A DNA stretch of 41,011 bases, from assembly GCA_015231295.1 (NCBI GenBank), contig JADGBU010000006.1, positions 1 through 41,011 of the forward strand. Reading direction: 5' to 3'. Source of the stretch: Magnetococcales bacterium (GTDB lineage Bacteria > Pseudomonadota > Magnetococcia > Magnetococcales > Magnetaquicoccaceae). The stretch's first letter is position 1. Each line of letters starts with the position of its first letter. Shown here in pieces: positions 8,054 to 17,505 of this stretch. The notes under the pieces were generated by a model. The model saw only the letters and a program-made list of their open reading frames with translations. It ran no database searches and was not told the DNA's origin. The translations under genes were made by a program, and so were the position numbers.

Positions 8054-8560
8054 GCCAGACTCCAGGGAGGGTTGAGGCGTGACGGCTGAGTGCCACGCCG
8101 GGGATGGGGCCAAGGATTCCCCCACGGCCAGAGCCGATGGCCCGTCGTGCTCGTGGAACGATACCTGGGGCATGCCCTTGACCGCCGGAGGCTGTGCTCC
8201 GAGCAGTCCCACATGGCGCGGATAGTAGACGCCAGGGACCGGGTTGCCGGGACCGTCCGGGGTGTAGAAACTGGTGGAGACGTTGCGATAGCGTCCCCCG
8301 TTGACCAGCTCGATCACTTTGGGATCGAGATCGGTCAGGGTGGCCATGAGGGTGCCGTCTCGCAAAGAGAGTGCGGCCACCCAGCCCCAGGCCGGGGCGT
8401 CGTGACGCGGGTGTCCGATGACCAGCGGTGCTTTCCAGCGTACCGGGTCATAGGCTGCGACCGTGCGTTCCAGGTCGGCATCGGTGATGACCAGAGTCGT
8501 TCCGCTCATGTCCGCGTGACGACCCGACTTGAAAATGGAGATGACAGGAGATGCGTTCAT
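7538..8560 (-). CDS. Mu gpI-like phage head protease, with nested scaffold
   Basis: 340 residues. The N-terminal half (GRHADMSGTTLVITDADLE, then PLVIGHPRHDAPAWGWVAAL) is the Mu gpI/phage protease family, which cleaves the scaffold during head maturation. The C-terminal half is a long charged coiled coil (ARQEQELAAREARFAEQ) followed by a compact helical tail, as in scaffolds. In Mu, gpZ scaffold is made from an in-frame start within gene I; here an internal ATG with a Shine-Dalgarno occurs at 8053 (separate entry). This is the most upstream phage gene on this strand, and none of portal, terminase or head morphogenesis genes precede it. Confidence 0.88.
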   Translation of the reverse strand: MNASPVISIFKSGRHADMSGTTLVITDADLERTVAAYDPVRWKAPLVIGHPRHDAPAWGWVAALSLRDGTLMATLTDLDPKVIELVNGGRYRNVSTSFYTPDGPGNPVPGVYYPRHVGLLGAQPPAVKGMPQVSFHEHDGPSALAVGESLAPSPAWHSAVTPQPSLESGMHNTQEAQEWQHRHEQLARQEQELAAREARFAEQAQQITTREESLRQAETQQRQIKAAAFVDDLIAEGRILPRFREGLIAFLVFLSDSGVVEFAENQGRRAFLEGFLKELPRQVDYAEHAPATRSGAEAIRFQLPNGYSAEPSALATHARILAYANTHNTDYLTAALTVGA

Positions 8561-8732
8561 GGACAGGGAGTATGGATGGCGACGGGGGAAATGATCAGGT
8601 GCAGTGGTGCGGCATTTTTTTTTCCAATCGTTTTCCCGGTTCCGTGTGATAGAATTGTTCCGGTGGCGCGTTTCCCGGGGCGAGGGGGGGAGAGCTGCCA
8701 GGGATCATTCTCTAAAAATGTGTGAGGGATTT

Positions 8733-9245
8733 ATGGGTCAATCTCACGATCAGGTTCCCGCGATGCAGGAAATTGAACTGGATAACCCGATGGGCGCGGT
8801 GGAAGAGTTCACCATCAGCCAGGATTGGAACGCCGAACGGACCAACGAATACGAACTCTGGGCGGAAATGCCCGGACAATGGGGCCAACAACGATTGTGG
8901 GTCGCTTTCCACGAAGAGACCGGTTATCTGCAGTTCAACGCCTACATGAACCTCAAGATTCCGCAACGGTTCATGGCCATGGCGGCCCAGACCATCACCC
9001 TCATGAACGAACGGGTCTGGCTCGGTCATTTCGAGATCTGGCACGAGGAGCGCACGCCGGTTTTCCGGGTGGTGTTGCCCCTGAGAGGTGCGGAACTGCG
9101 TCCGGAACAGCTCGAAGATGTCATCGCCGCCATCGAAGAGGAGACCGAACGGTTTCATCCGGCGTTGCAATGGGTGGTCTGGGGTGGCAAAACGCCGGAA
9201 GAGGCCATCGCCGCTGCCATGGTCGATACCGAAGGCGAAGCCTGA
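8733..9245 (+). CDS. YbjN-domain protein
   Basis: 170 residues from ATG 8733, preceded closely by GAGGG; the upstream ATG at 8718 and the 8604 start are less likely. The alternation of strands and helices, with WLVAFHEETGYLQFNAYMNLK-like strands, an ETITLMNERVWLGHFE segment and a final acidic helix, matches the YbjN/type III secretion chaperone-like fold. YbjN members are soluble regulators or chaperones of poorly defined function. It has no membrane part. It stands alone between the phage block and the Liv operon, with a GC-rich repeat after it, so it is probably transcribed by itself. Confidence 0.7.
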   Translation: MGQSHDQVPAMQEIELDNPMGAVEEFTISQDWNAERTNEYELWAEMPGQWGQQRLWVAFHEETGYLQFNAYMNLKIPQRFMAMAAQTITLMNERVWLGHFEIWHEERTPVFRVVLPLRGAELRPEQLEDVIAAIEEETERFHPALQWVVWGGKTPEEAIAAAMVDTEGEA

Positions 9246-9252
9246 ACGCATC

Positions 9253-9373
9253 GGGGTCCAGGGGCCAGGGGCCCCTGGTGGGGTCCAGGGGCGAAGCCCT
9301 TGGGACTTATATAAAAACCAATCAAAATGACCGTCAAAACCCTGGGGGATGAATCCCCCAGACCCCCTCTTTT
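9253..9373. repeat. GC-rich palindromic repeat cluster (copy B)
   Basis: Two modules: a GGGGTCCAGGGGCC type at 9253-9305 and a second palindrome at 9334-9373 built around CCCTGGGGGATGAATCCCCC. The second module is present again as an exact inverted 40-nt copy at 22622-22661. It lies between the ybjN-like gene and livK and runs into a T/C-rich stretch, so it may terminate ybjN transcription. Confidence 0.85.
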
Positions 9374-9410
9374 CTTTCACTGGTTTGGTATCTCGGAGGA
9401 GAGTATCGGT

Positions 9411-10535
9411 ATGAAACGGATCACGGGGGGGGGAGTCGCCCGGTGGGTGCTGGCCCTGATGTTGGGATGCACCACGGCGGCCCAGGCGGAAACCATCAAG
9501 ATCGGTGTGGCCGGACCTCTGTCCGGACCCCAGGCCGCCTTCGGCGAGCAGTTCTGGCGCGGAGCCGAACAGGCCGCCAAGGATATCAACGCCCAGGGTG
9601 GCATTCAGGGGGCTTCCATCGAGCTGGTCCGGGGCGATGACGCCTGCGAACCCAAACAGGCGGTGGCGGTGGCCAACCGTCTGGTGGATTTCGACCATGT
9701 GGCGGCGGTGGTGGGACACTTCTGCTCCTCCTCGACCATTCCGGCCTTCGAGGTCTACGCCGAAGCGGGCATTCTCTCCATGACGCCCGCCTCCACCAAT
9801 CCCATGGTCACGGAACGGGGACTCCCGACCGTCTTTCGCACCTGCGGTCGGGATGATCAGCAAGGGGTGGTCGGGGCCGAGTTCGTGGTGAAACAGCTCA
9901 AGGCGCAACGAATCGCCGTGCTCCACGACAAGGATACCTATGGCCAGGGGCTCGCCGACTCGATGAAAGCCCATCTGACCACTCTGGGCCTCAAGGAGGT
10001 GCTCTACGAAGGGCTCACCCGTGGCGAAAAGGATTTCAACGCCCTCGTGACCAAACTGCGCGCGGTGAAGGCCGATGCGGTCTACTTCGGCGGTCTGCAC
10101 AGCGAGGCCGGACCGCTGGTGCGTCAGATGCGGGAACAGGGGCTCCAGATCCCCCTGATCTCCGGCGATGGCATCATGTCGGAAACCTTCGTCACCTCGG
10201 CGGGCGGACCCAAATTCGTCGCGGGGGTCTTCATGACCTTCGGGGCCGATCCCCGCAAGATCGCCGCCGGCAAGGAGCTGGTGGAACGGTTCCGCAAGGC
10301 GGGCTACGAACCGGAAGGCTATACCCTCTACTCCTACGCCACGGTGCAATCCATCGCCCAGGCGATGCGGGCCACCCAATCCCGCGAAGGGGCCAAACTG
10401 GCCGCCTGGCTCAAGTCCAACGCGGTCGATACCGTCATGGGCAGCAAGTCCTGGAATGCCAAAGGAGATCTCAAGGTCTCGGACTATGTGATGTATCGCT
10501 GGACGGCGACGGGCCAATACGAAGAGGTTCAATAG
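9411..10535 (+). CDS. livK: Branched-chain amino acid ABC transporter, substrate-binding protein
   Basis: 374 residues. ATG at 9411 is chosen over the track start (9327) because GGAGGAGAG stands seven nt upstream and a normal Sec signal peptide follows (MKRITGGGVARWVLALMLG, cleavage near AQA-ET). The mature part begins IKIGVAGPLSGPQAAFG, the hallmark of Leu/Ile/Val-binding periplasmic proteins, and continues with AVVGHFCSSSTIPA and TPASTNP in the ligand pocket region. It captures branched-chain or related amino acids in the periplasm and delivers them to LivHM. It is the first gene of a five-gene operon in the classic order. Confidence 0.93.
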   Translation: MKRITGGGVARWVLALMLGCTTAAQAETIKIGVAGPLSGPQAAFGEQFWRGAEQAAKDINAQGGIQGASIELVRGDDACEPKQAVAVANRLVDFDHVAAVVGHFCSSSTIPAFEVYAEAGILSMTPASTNPMVTERGLPTVFRTCGRDDQQGVVGAEFVVKQLKAQRIAVLHDKDTYGQGLADSMKAHLTTLGLKEVLYEGLTRGEKDFNALVTKLRAVKADAVYFGGLHSEAGPLVRQMREQGLQIPLISGDGIMSETFVTSAGGPKFVAGVFMTFGADPRKIAAGKELVERFRKAGYEPEGYTLYSYATVQSIAQAMRATQSREGAKLAAWLKSNAVDTVMGSKSWNAKGDLKVSDYVMYRWTATGQYEEVQ

Positions 10536-10542
10536 CGGCCTC

Positions 10543-11465
<923 letters not shown>

Positions 11466-11466
<1 letters not shown>

Positions 11467-12725
11467 TGAACGGCTCTGGCGAGGGCGCGCACGGCGTGGG
11501 ACGTTGGCTCCGGGAGGCCGCCATCACCGGAGGCATCGCCTTTTTGCTGTTCGCGCCGATCACCGGGGTCACTCTGTCCGGCTACACCCTGGAAGGACAT
11601 TGGCAACGCCCCTTGTGGCTGGCGGTCTGGGTGGCGGTGGGACGGTTTCTCTGGAGCTGGTTTCGCGCCCGTCCCCGGCCATCGCCCGCCCTCTCCCGCC
11701 TCTCCGGAGCCTTCTCCCTCTGGCTCGACGACCACCGCACCCACCTGATCCTGATCCTGCTGCTCGGCGCGATGATCCTGCCCTGGTTCATCGGCAAATA
11801 CTGGCTCAACGTGGCGATTCTGGCCTGGATCTATGTGTTGCTGGCCCTGGGCCTGAACATCGTGGTGGGACTGGCGGGACTGCTCGATCTGGGCTTCGTG
11901 GCTTTTTACGCCGTGGGAGCCTATGGCTATGCCCTGGGCCATCAATATCTGGGCCTGAGCTTCTGGGCCGCGCTGCCCTTCGGCGCGCTGCTGGCCGCCT
12001 GCTTCGGGGTGATGCTCGGCTTTCCGGTGCTGCGCATGCATGGGGATTATCTGGCCATCGTCACCCTGGGCTTCGGCGAGATCATCCGGTTGGTGATCAA
12101 CAACTGGATGAGCTTCACCGGCGGACCCAACGGGGTGCGCGCGCCGTTTCCATCGCTGTTTGGCATCGATTTCGGGCGTCGCGCCGCGCCGGGACATGTC
12201 ACCTTCCACGAATATTTCAATTTGCCCTATTCCAACGAATATCGGGATATTTTTTTCTATTTTCTGCTGCTGATCGTGGTGAGCGGCATGGTTTTCCTGG
12301 TGCGACGGTTGCGGCGCATGCCGCTGGGCCGCAACTGGGAGGCGTTGCGGGAAGATGAGATCGCCTGTCGTGCCCTGGGCATCCAACCGGTGACGGTGAA
12401 GCTCTCCGCCTTTGGTCTGGGAGCCATGACCGGCGGGTTGGGCGGAGTCTTTTTCGCCGCCTCTCAGGGCTTCGTCAATCCCACCTCGTTCACTTTCATG
12501 GAGTCGGCCCATATTCTGGCCATCGTCATTCTCGGGGGGATGGGCTCCACCGGAGGCGTGATCGCCGCCGCCGTGCTCCTGACCGTGCTGCCGGAGGCGT
12601 TGCGGGATTTCGCCGAGTATCGCGGTCTGTTGTTCGGGTGCGCCATGGTGCTGATGATGGTCTGGCGTCCCAAAGGGTTGATGGGCATGCGTCGCGCCCG
12701 GTTCCGGCGTTCCGGGGTGGCGTGA
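11466..12725 (+). CDS. livM: Branched-chain amino acid ABC transporter permease LivM
   Basis: 419 residues from ATG 11466, overlapping the livH stop by one base; the track's longer ORF from 11052 reads through livH. The first ~100 residues (membrane segments plus a basic Pro-rich loop RPRPSPALSRL) form the N-terminal extension seen in enterobacterial LivM. The core has LGLNIVVGLAGLLDLGFVAF and FPVLRMHGDYLAIVTLGFGE, both diagnostic, and the ATPase-contact loop RNWEALREDEIACRALGI. It pairs with LivH in the inner membrane. The stop overlaps the livG start by one base. Confidence 0.94.
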
Positions 12726-13597
12726 TGGCCGCACTGTTGACCGTCCGGGATCTGAGCATGCGGTTCGGCGGGGTGGTGGCCTTGAACGGCGTCGGATTCG
12801 AGGTGGCGCGCGGCAGCGTCACCGCCCTGATCGGTCCCAATGGGGCCGGAAAAACCACGGTCTTCAACTGTCTGACCGGCTTCTATCGTCCCTGCGGGGG
12901 AGCCATGCGGCTGTCGTATGCGGATGGCTTGCAGGTGGATCTGATCGAAATTCTGGGGGGGCCGTTCCGGTGGCGCGATTTGAGTTCGCCTCGGGCCTTC
13001 GGCAGGCGTCTTTATTACAAGATGTTCGGCGGCGCGGCGTTGGCGGCGCGGGCCGGGGTGGTGCGCACCTTTCAGAACATCCGCCTGTTCAAGGAGATGA
13101 CCGCCATGGAAAATCTTCTGGTGGCTCAGCGGGCGCGGGTGAACAATCAACTGTTGGCGGGTCTGCTGGAGAGTGCCTCCTATCGTCGCGCCGAGGCCGA
13201 GGCGGTGGAGCGGGCCTGGTACTGGTTGGACTTTTTCCGACTGGCCGACGATGGCAACCGGCTTGCCGGCGAGTTGCCTTATGGACGGCAACGCCGTCTG
13301 GAGATCGCCCGCGCCATGTGCGTGGGGCCGCGTCTGTTGTGTCTGGACGAGCCGGCGGCGGGACTCAATCCCAACGAAACCCGCGAGTTGTCCGAGTGGA
13401 TTCTCGCCTTGCGGCGGGGACATGGGGTGACGGTCTGTTTGATCGAGCACGACATGGGTCTGGTGATGGAGATTTCGGATCATGTGGTGGTGCTGGATCA
13501 CGGTCAGGTGATCGCGTCGGGTCGGCCCGAGCGGGTGCGGGATGATCCGGTGGTGCTGGAAGCCTATCTGGGCGCGCCCGGAGAGGAGGGGTGGTGA
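12725..13597 (+). CDS. livG: Branched-chain amino acid ABC transporter ATPase LivG
   Basis: 290 residues from ATG 12725. Walker A GPNGAGKT is at residues 37-44, the Q-loop TFQNIRLF near 115-122, the degenerate signature LPYGRQRRLEIARAM (LivG uses A/PYG-Q/R-QRRLEIAR instead of LSGGQ), Walker B LLCLDEPAAGLNP and the switch His in LIEHDM. About 40 extra residues lie between Walker A and the Q-loop (roughly 64-108, including LSSPRAFGRRLYYKMFGG), making it longer than E. coli LivG. It hydrolyses ATP with LivF to drive transport. The livF start overlaps its end. Confidence 0.93.
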   Translation: MAALLTVRDLSMRFGGVVALNGVGFEVARGSVTALIGPNGAGKTTVFNCLTGFYRPCGGAMRLSYADGLQVDLIEILGGPFRWRDLSSPRAFGRRLYYKMFGGAALAARAGVVRTFQNIRLFKEMTAMENLLVAQRARVNNQLLAGLLESASYRRAEAEAVERAWYWLDFFRLADDGNRLAGELPYGRQRRLEIARAMCVGPRLLCLDEPAAGLNPNETRELSEWILALRRGHGVTVCLIEHDMGLVMEISDHVVVLDHGQVIASGRPERVRDDPVVLEAYLGAPGEEGW

Positions 13598-14307
13598 AAC
13601 GGCACGAGATTCTGGCGTTGCGGGAGGTGGATGTTGCTCACGGTCACAGTCCGGTGTTGCATCAGGTATCGCTGAGCGTGCGGCAGGGGGAGATCGTGAC
13701 CCTGATCGGGGCCAACGGGGCCGGGAAATCGACGCTGTTGATGGCGATTTTCGGTCTGCCACGGGTGACGCGGGGAGAGATTCTGTTCGACGGTCGGGAG
13801 ATCACGCGTGTGCCGACCCATCGGATCGCCCGGATGGGGATGGCCCAGGTGCCGGAGGGACGACGGATTTTTCCGGGCATGACGGTGATGGAGAATCTGG
13901 TCATGGGCGGGGCCGGGGCACCGGTCGATGAGGCGGTGCTGGAACGGGTCTGCGGTCTGTTTCCCATTTTGCGGGAGCGGAGTGGTCAGCGGGCCGGAAC
14001 CCTGTCGGGAGGGGAGCAGCAGATGCTGGCCATCGGTCGGGCCTTGATGGGCAAACCTCGGGTATTGCTGCTGGATGAGCCGAGTCTGGGCCTGGCACCG
14101 TTGATGATCCGGCGTATTTTTCAGGCGTTGCGGGCGATCGTCGCCGAGGGCACCACGTTGTTTCTGGTGGAGCAGAACGCCAATCAGGCGTTGCGGCTGG
14201 CGGATCGGGGGTATGTGCTGGTCAACGGGCGGATTGTCCTGGAGGGGGGCGGGGAGTCGTTATTGGCCAATCCGGAGGTGAGGCGGGCCTATTTGGGGGG
14301 GCATTGA
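13594..14307 (+). CDS. livF: Branched-chain amino acid ABC transporter ATPase LivF
   Basis: 237 residues. Two GTG codons stand in tandem at 13591 and 13594; the second is preferred because AGGAGG then has a workable spacing. Walker A GANGAGKST, Q-loop MAQVPEGRRIFPGMTV, full signature LSGGEQQMLAIGRALM, Walker B VLLLDEPSLGLAP and switch FLVEQNANQAL are all intact and match LivF. It forms the second ATPase subunit next to LivG. It is the last gene of the operon and is followed by a short terminator-like hairpin. Confidence 0.94.
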   Translation: MKRHEILALREVDVAHGHSPVLHQVSLSVRQGEIVTLIGANGAGKSTLLMAIFGLPRVTRGEILFDGREITRVPTHRIARMGMAQVPEGRRIFPGMTVMENLVMGGAGAPVDEAVLERVCGLFPILRERSGQRAGTLSGGEQQMLAIGRALMGKPRVLLLDEPSLGLAPLMIRRIFQALRAIVAEGTTLFLVEQNANQALRLADRGYVLVNGRIVLEGGGESLLANPEVRRAYLGGH

Positions 14308-14343
14308 GTCTCATCTATGCTTATGGATCCCCCCTGGAGGAGT

Positions 14344-14365
14344 TTGGGGCAAAGTCCCCAATTTT
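14344..14365 (+). terminator. Likely Rho-independent terminator of the liv operon
   Basis: TTGGGG and CCCCAA form a 6-bp stem with a 6-nt loop, followed at once by TTTT. It lies 37 nt after the livF stop, within a partial copy of the GC-rich repeat family (a CCCCTGGAGGAG stretch precedes it). The stem is short, so strength is uncertain. Confidence 0.5.
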
Positions 14366-14477
14366 CCTCCCTTAGACGGCCTTTATATTCTGTGATTCTG
14401 TAATCCTCTCTTGCCTGTCTTCCTTCTTCCCCTTTTTTTTTGAATTCACCTCGTTTTCCCTCCAGGAGAAGATGCGC

Positions 14478-14933
14478 ATGAACCTGCGATTGGCATTGTT
14501 GCTGTCCACCTTTTTCGGGGCGGGTCGTCTGCCCAAGGCACCCGGCACCTGGGGCACGGTGGCGGCGATACCGCTGGCGATGCTCGCCCAGTGGAGCGGT
14601 CCGGTGGGGGGGTGGATGCTGTTATCGCTGGTCTGCGTGCTGGGGGTCTGGAGCGCGGAGGTGGTCTGTTGCACCTTGCAGCGCAAGGATCCTTCGGAGG
14701 TGGTGATCGATGAAGTGGCCGGATTTTTGCTTGCCATGATGATCGCGCCCTCTGGTTGGGGCTGGATGGTGGGTGGATTTTTGCTGTTCCGCCTGTTCGA
14801 TATCTTCAAACCGTGGCCTGTGGATGTCCTCGAACGTCTGCCGGGAGGCTGGGGAGTGATGGCGGATGATCTGGCCGCCGGGCTTTACGCGGGATTGAGT
14901 CTCTTTTGTCTCGCCAGGATTGGGTTGCCATGA
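14478..14933 (+). CDS. pgpA: Phosphatidylglycerophosphatase A
   Basis: 151 residues from ATG 14478 (MNLRLALLLSTFFGAGRLP); AGGAG is nine nt upstream of it but only three from the ATG at 14472. It removes the phosphate of phosphatidylglycerol phosphate to make phosphatidylglycerol in the inner membrane. Family motifs are clear: GRLPKAPGTWGT near the N-terminus, KDPSEVVIDEVAG (acidic catalytic patch) and FRLFDIFKPWPV, and four hydrophobic segments. The stop overlaps the cinA-like start by 4 nt, so pgpA, cinA and the transpeptidase gene form one transcription unit. The 170-nt gap upstream holds the terminator and an AT-rich, T-rich stretch. Confidence 0.93.
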   Translation: MNLRLALLLSTFFGAGRLPKAPGTWGTVAAIPLAMLAQWSGPVGGWMLLSLVCVLGVWSAEVVCCTLQRKDPSEVVIDEVAGFLLAMMIAPSGWGWMVGGFLLFRLFDIFKPWPVDVLERLPGGWGVMADDLAAGLYAGLSLFCLARIGLP

Positions 14934-16078
14934 AGTGTCTGCTGGTCATGCCGCGCTGGAGCGAACACGGCTCCTTGCTGCCCCCCTCGGGTCGTCCCTA
15001 TCTGGATTTGACGCTGGAGTGTCTGGGGATCGGCCCGTTGTCGGTGATGGAACTGGATGAGGATGAACCGTTCGACCCGGCGGAGGTGCCGGAAAAATAC
15101 AAATTGATTCTGGTTCAGGATCACGGTCGCAATCCCCGTCTGCGCCGGTCGTTGTTGTCCAACCTGGGGTTGTCGCTGGGATTGGGTGGAGAGACTTCGG
15201 CGCGATTGAAGGTGCTCGGAGCCCGTACCCTGTTGGATCGGCAGGGAGAGCCGACCGGCTTCGCCCTGGAGCGGCGCGGGCGCATGGTGGCCTATTTCAG
15301 CCATTCGATCTGGACGGCGCGGGCTTCGCTGATCAAGATGCTGCGGGGCTTCGACGGCATGGACAATCGGATCCGGCGCAATCGGGAAACCGTCTGCTGG
15401 ATGGTGGAAGGGGCCGGAGAACCGCTGACATTGGGAGAGGATCTGGTCAGCGATTCGTTTTCTTTGTGCAAGGTGCGCAATCTGCCCAACGGCGACGCGG
15501 GATTGCTGATTCCGGCGATCATGGGGGAGGAGTTCAAGCGGCGGGTGAAGGAGCGTCTGGGCAATCGGATTCATGCCCAGTCGCCTCGTCCCCTGGAGGA
15601 GTTGCTTGGGGATCGGCTGATCAAGTCGGGATTGAAGGTGACGGTGGCCGAATCGTGTACCGCTGGATTGATCGCGGCGCGGTTGTCGGCGGTGCCGGGT
15701 TCGTCGGCCTATCTGGGCCTGGGGATGGTGACGTATGCCAACGAGGCCAAGCAGCAATGGCTCGGGGTGGAGGAGAGCCTGTTGCAGCGGGTCGGGGCGG
15801 TGAGTCGGGAGGTGGCCATGGCCATGGCCCGAGGCGTCCTCAAGAGCAGCGGCGCGGATTTGGCCGTGGCCGTGACCGGCCTCGCCGGACCGGATGGCGG
15901 CAGTGAGGAAAAACCGGTGGGAACGGTCCATCTGGCGGTATGCGATCGATACCATCAAACATTGGAACATCGAGGATTTTATCTTGGCAACCGGGAGCGG
16001 ATCCGCTGGCAGGCCAGTCAGACCGCGTTGCACCTGTTGCGCAGAATGGTGATGGCTCAAGGACAGGAGAAACCATGA
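14930..16078 (+). CDS. CinA-family protein: nicotinamide-nucleotide amidase (PncC) with a diverged N-terminal domain
   Basis: 382 residues from ATG 14930. The C-terminal ~170 residues are a clear CinA/PncC amidase, which deamidates nicotinamide mononucleotide in NAD recycling: LGDRLIKSGLKVTVAESCTAGLIAARLSAVPGSS, then TYANEAKQQWLGV, AVTGLAGPDGG and KPVGTVHLAV. The first ~200 residues occupy the place of the COG1058 MoaB-like domain, but the usual GTELL start and PGVP motif are missing; only a weak echo (GEPTGFALERRGRMVAYFSHS) aligns with that region. So the amidase looks active while the front half is degenerate or changed in role. It overlaps pgpA by 4 nt. Confidence 0.85.
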   Translation: MKCLLVMPRWSEHGSLLPPSGRPYLDLTLECLGIGPLSVMELDEDEPFDPAEVPEKYKLILVQDHGRNPRLRRSLLSNLGLSLGLGGETSARLKVLGARTLLDRQGEPTGFALERRGRMVAYFSHSIWTARASLIKMLRGFDGMDNRIRRNRETVCWMVEGAGEPLTLGEDLVSDSFSLCKVRNLPNGDAGLLIPAIMGEEFKRRVKERLGNRIHAQSPRPLEELLGDRLIKSGLKVTVAESCTAGLIAARLSAVPGSSAYLGLGMVTYANEAKQQWLGVEESLLQRVGAVSREVAMAMARGVLKSSGADLAVAVTGLAGPDGGSEEKPVGTVHLAVCDRYHQTLEHRGFYLGNRERIRWQASQTALHLLRRMVMAQGQEKP

Positions 16079-17466
16079 TGGATCATCGGCATGGAGCCGC
16101 AACATGGATGAGCGGCGCACTGGTGGCGTTGGTGTCGTGGGTCGCGGGGATGGAACCGGCCTGGGCCTTTCATCCCGACGATGTGCCCCGGCGTCAGTAT
16201 ATTCTGAAAAACCGCAAGGATGAGGTGATCGGCGGCAATTATTATCGTCATCGGGTCACGGCCAACGATACCATGATCATGCTGGCGCGGGACAATCATC
16301 TCGGCTTCAACGAGATCATGCTGGCCAATCCCACCCAGGATCCCTGGAGTCCCAGGATCGGCAGCAAGATTCGTCTGGACTTTCGCAAGGTGTTGCCGGG
16401 TTTGTCCAATCCGGCCCGGATCGTGGTCAATCTGCCGGAGATGCGTCTCTATCACATGCGGGGGGAGCGGATCGAAACCTATCCCATCGGCGTGGGACAG
16501 GAGGGGATGATGACCCCTCGGGTGCGTACTTCTGTCACCGGCAAGATGGCCGATCCGATCTGGCGTCCTCCGGCTTCGATCCGCAAGGAGGATCCCTCCC
16601 TGCCCGAGGCGATCATGCCGGGACCGCGCAATCCGCTGGGCACCCATGCGATCTATCTGAGTCTGCCGGCCTATCTTATGCACGGCACCAACCGTCCGCT
16701 CGGGGTGGGACGCCGGGTGAGTCACGGCTGTATTCGTCTCTATCCGGAGGATATCATTGCCTTTTTCCCCAATGTCAACCCGGGGGACAGCGTGGCCATC
16801 GTCAACGAACCGGCCAAGGCGGGCTGGCGGGATGGCGAGCTTTATCTGGAAGTCCATCCGATTCTGGCCGATCTGAAGCATGAAGGCAGTCTGCGGGAGA
16901 TGATGGAAAAAGCCATCAAACAGGCGTTGACCCGTCGTCCCGATTTGCAGGTGGTGGTGGATTGGCGGTTGGCGGAACGGATGGCCGACAATCCGGATGG
17001 TCAATCCCGGCGGATTGCCGTGGCCACCAACGCCAACTTCGAAGGTCGCGAGGCCTATCTGACCGTGCCGGAAATTCCCGAAGAGCAGACCATCCCCGAA
17101 GGGGGATTGAATCTGCCCAATCTGGAACAACTGGATCGGGAAGATGGCAATCCGGCGGCGATTCGCATCGATCAACCGGTGCCGTCGGGTGTGGTCAACA
17201 AACCGTCGTCCGCGCCGGTGCGGGAGTCGCAGCCCGTTCCCGCGTCGCGGGTCGCGCCGCCGGATCCGGCCTTGCAACCCGAGGCGGAATCCATGCCGTC
17301 GGCGGGAGAGGCCTCTCCTCCGGAAGGTGGCGTCGATCTCCCGCTGCCGCCGGTTGTCGAACCCGAACCCGAAGCGGTCACGATGCCCGAATCCGAACCG
17401 GAACCCGAGGCGGAACCCCTGCCGGAGGAGCCCTTCTCCCGCTCCGAATCGGGCGCGCCCCGATGA
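16075..17466 (+). CDS. Secreted LysM and L,D-transpeptidase (YkuD) protein
   Basis: 463 residues from ATG 16075 (or 16078), with AGGAG upstream and overlapping the cinA stop. A signal peptide covers about residues 1-31 (ending EPAWA-F). A LysM-like region (YRHRVTANDTMIMLARDNH, about 56-104) would bind peptidoglycan. The YkuD catalytic domain (about 115-255) shows MHGTN with His203 and SHGCIRLYPED with the catalytic Cys219. Such ErfK/YbiS enzymes form 3-3 crosslinks in peptidoglycan or attach lipoprotein to it. The C-terminal ~100 residues are a Pro/Glu-rich, disordered tail (PEPEAVTMPESEPEPEAEP) that may span the periplasm. The gene ends shortly before the histidine kinase. Confidence 0.9.
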   Translation: MMDHRHGAATWMSGALVALVSWVAGMEPAWAFHPDDVPRRQYILKNRKDEVIGGNYYRHRVTANDTMIMLARDNHLGFNEIMLANPTQDPWSPRIGSKIRLDFRKVLPGLSNPARIVVNLPEMRLYHMRGERIETYPIGVGQEGMMTPRVRTSVTGKMADPIWRPPASIRKEDPSLPEAIMPGPRNPLGTHAIYLSLPAYLMHGTNRPLGVGRRVSHGCIRLYPEDIIAFFPNVNPGDSVAIVNEPAKAGWRDGELYLEVHPILADLKHEGSLREMMEKAIKQALTRRPDLQVVVDWRLAERMADNPDGQSRRIAVATNANFEGREAYLTVPEIPEEQTIPEGGLNLPNLEQLDREDGNPAAIRIDQPVPSGVVNKPSSAPVRESQPVPASRVAPPDPALQPEAESMPSAGEASPPEGGVDLPLPPVVEPEPEAVTMPESEPEPEAEPLPEEPFSRSESGAPR

Positions 17467-17505
17467 AACCGCTCCGCCGTCGCCCCTGCCGATGAGGGAG
17501 TCGGG

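Noticed and set aside
8621-8655. Candidate -35/-10 pair (TTTCCA and TAGAAT) before the ybjN-like gene
   Set aside because: The spacing of 23 nt is too long and no alternative hexamer fits, so no promoter was called.
8604-8732. Upstream extension of the YbjN-like protein
   Set aside because: The extra N-terminal residues lack homology-like features and a ribosome binding site; ATG 8733 fits the GAGGG site.
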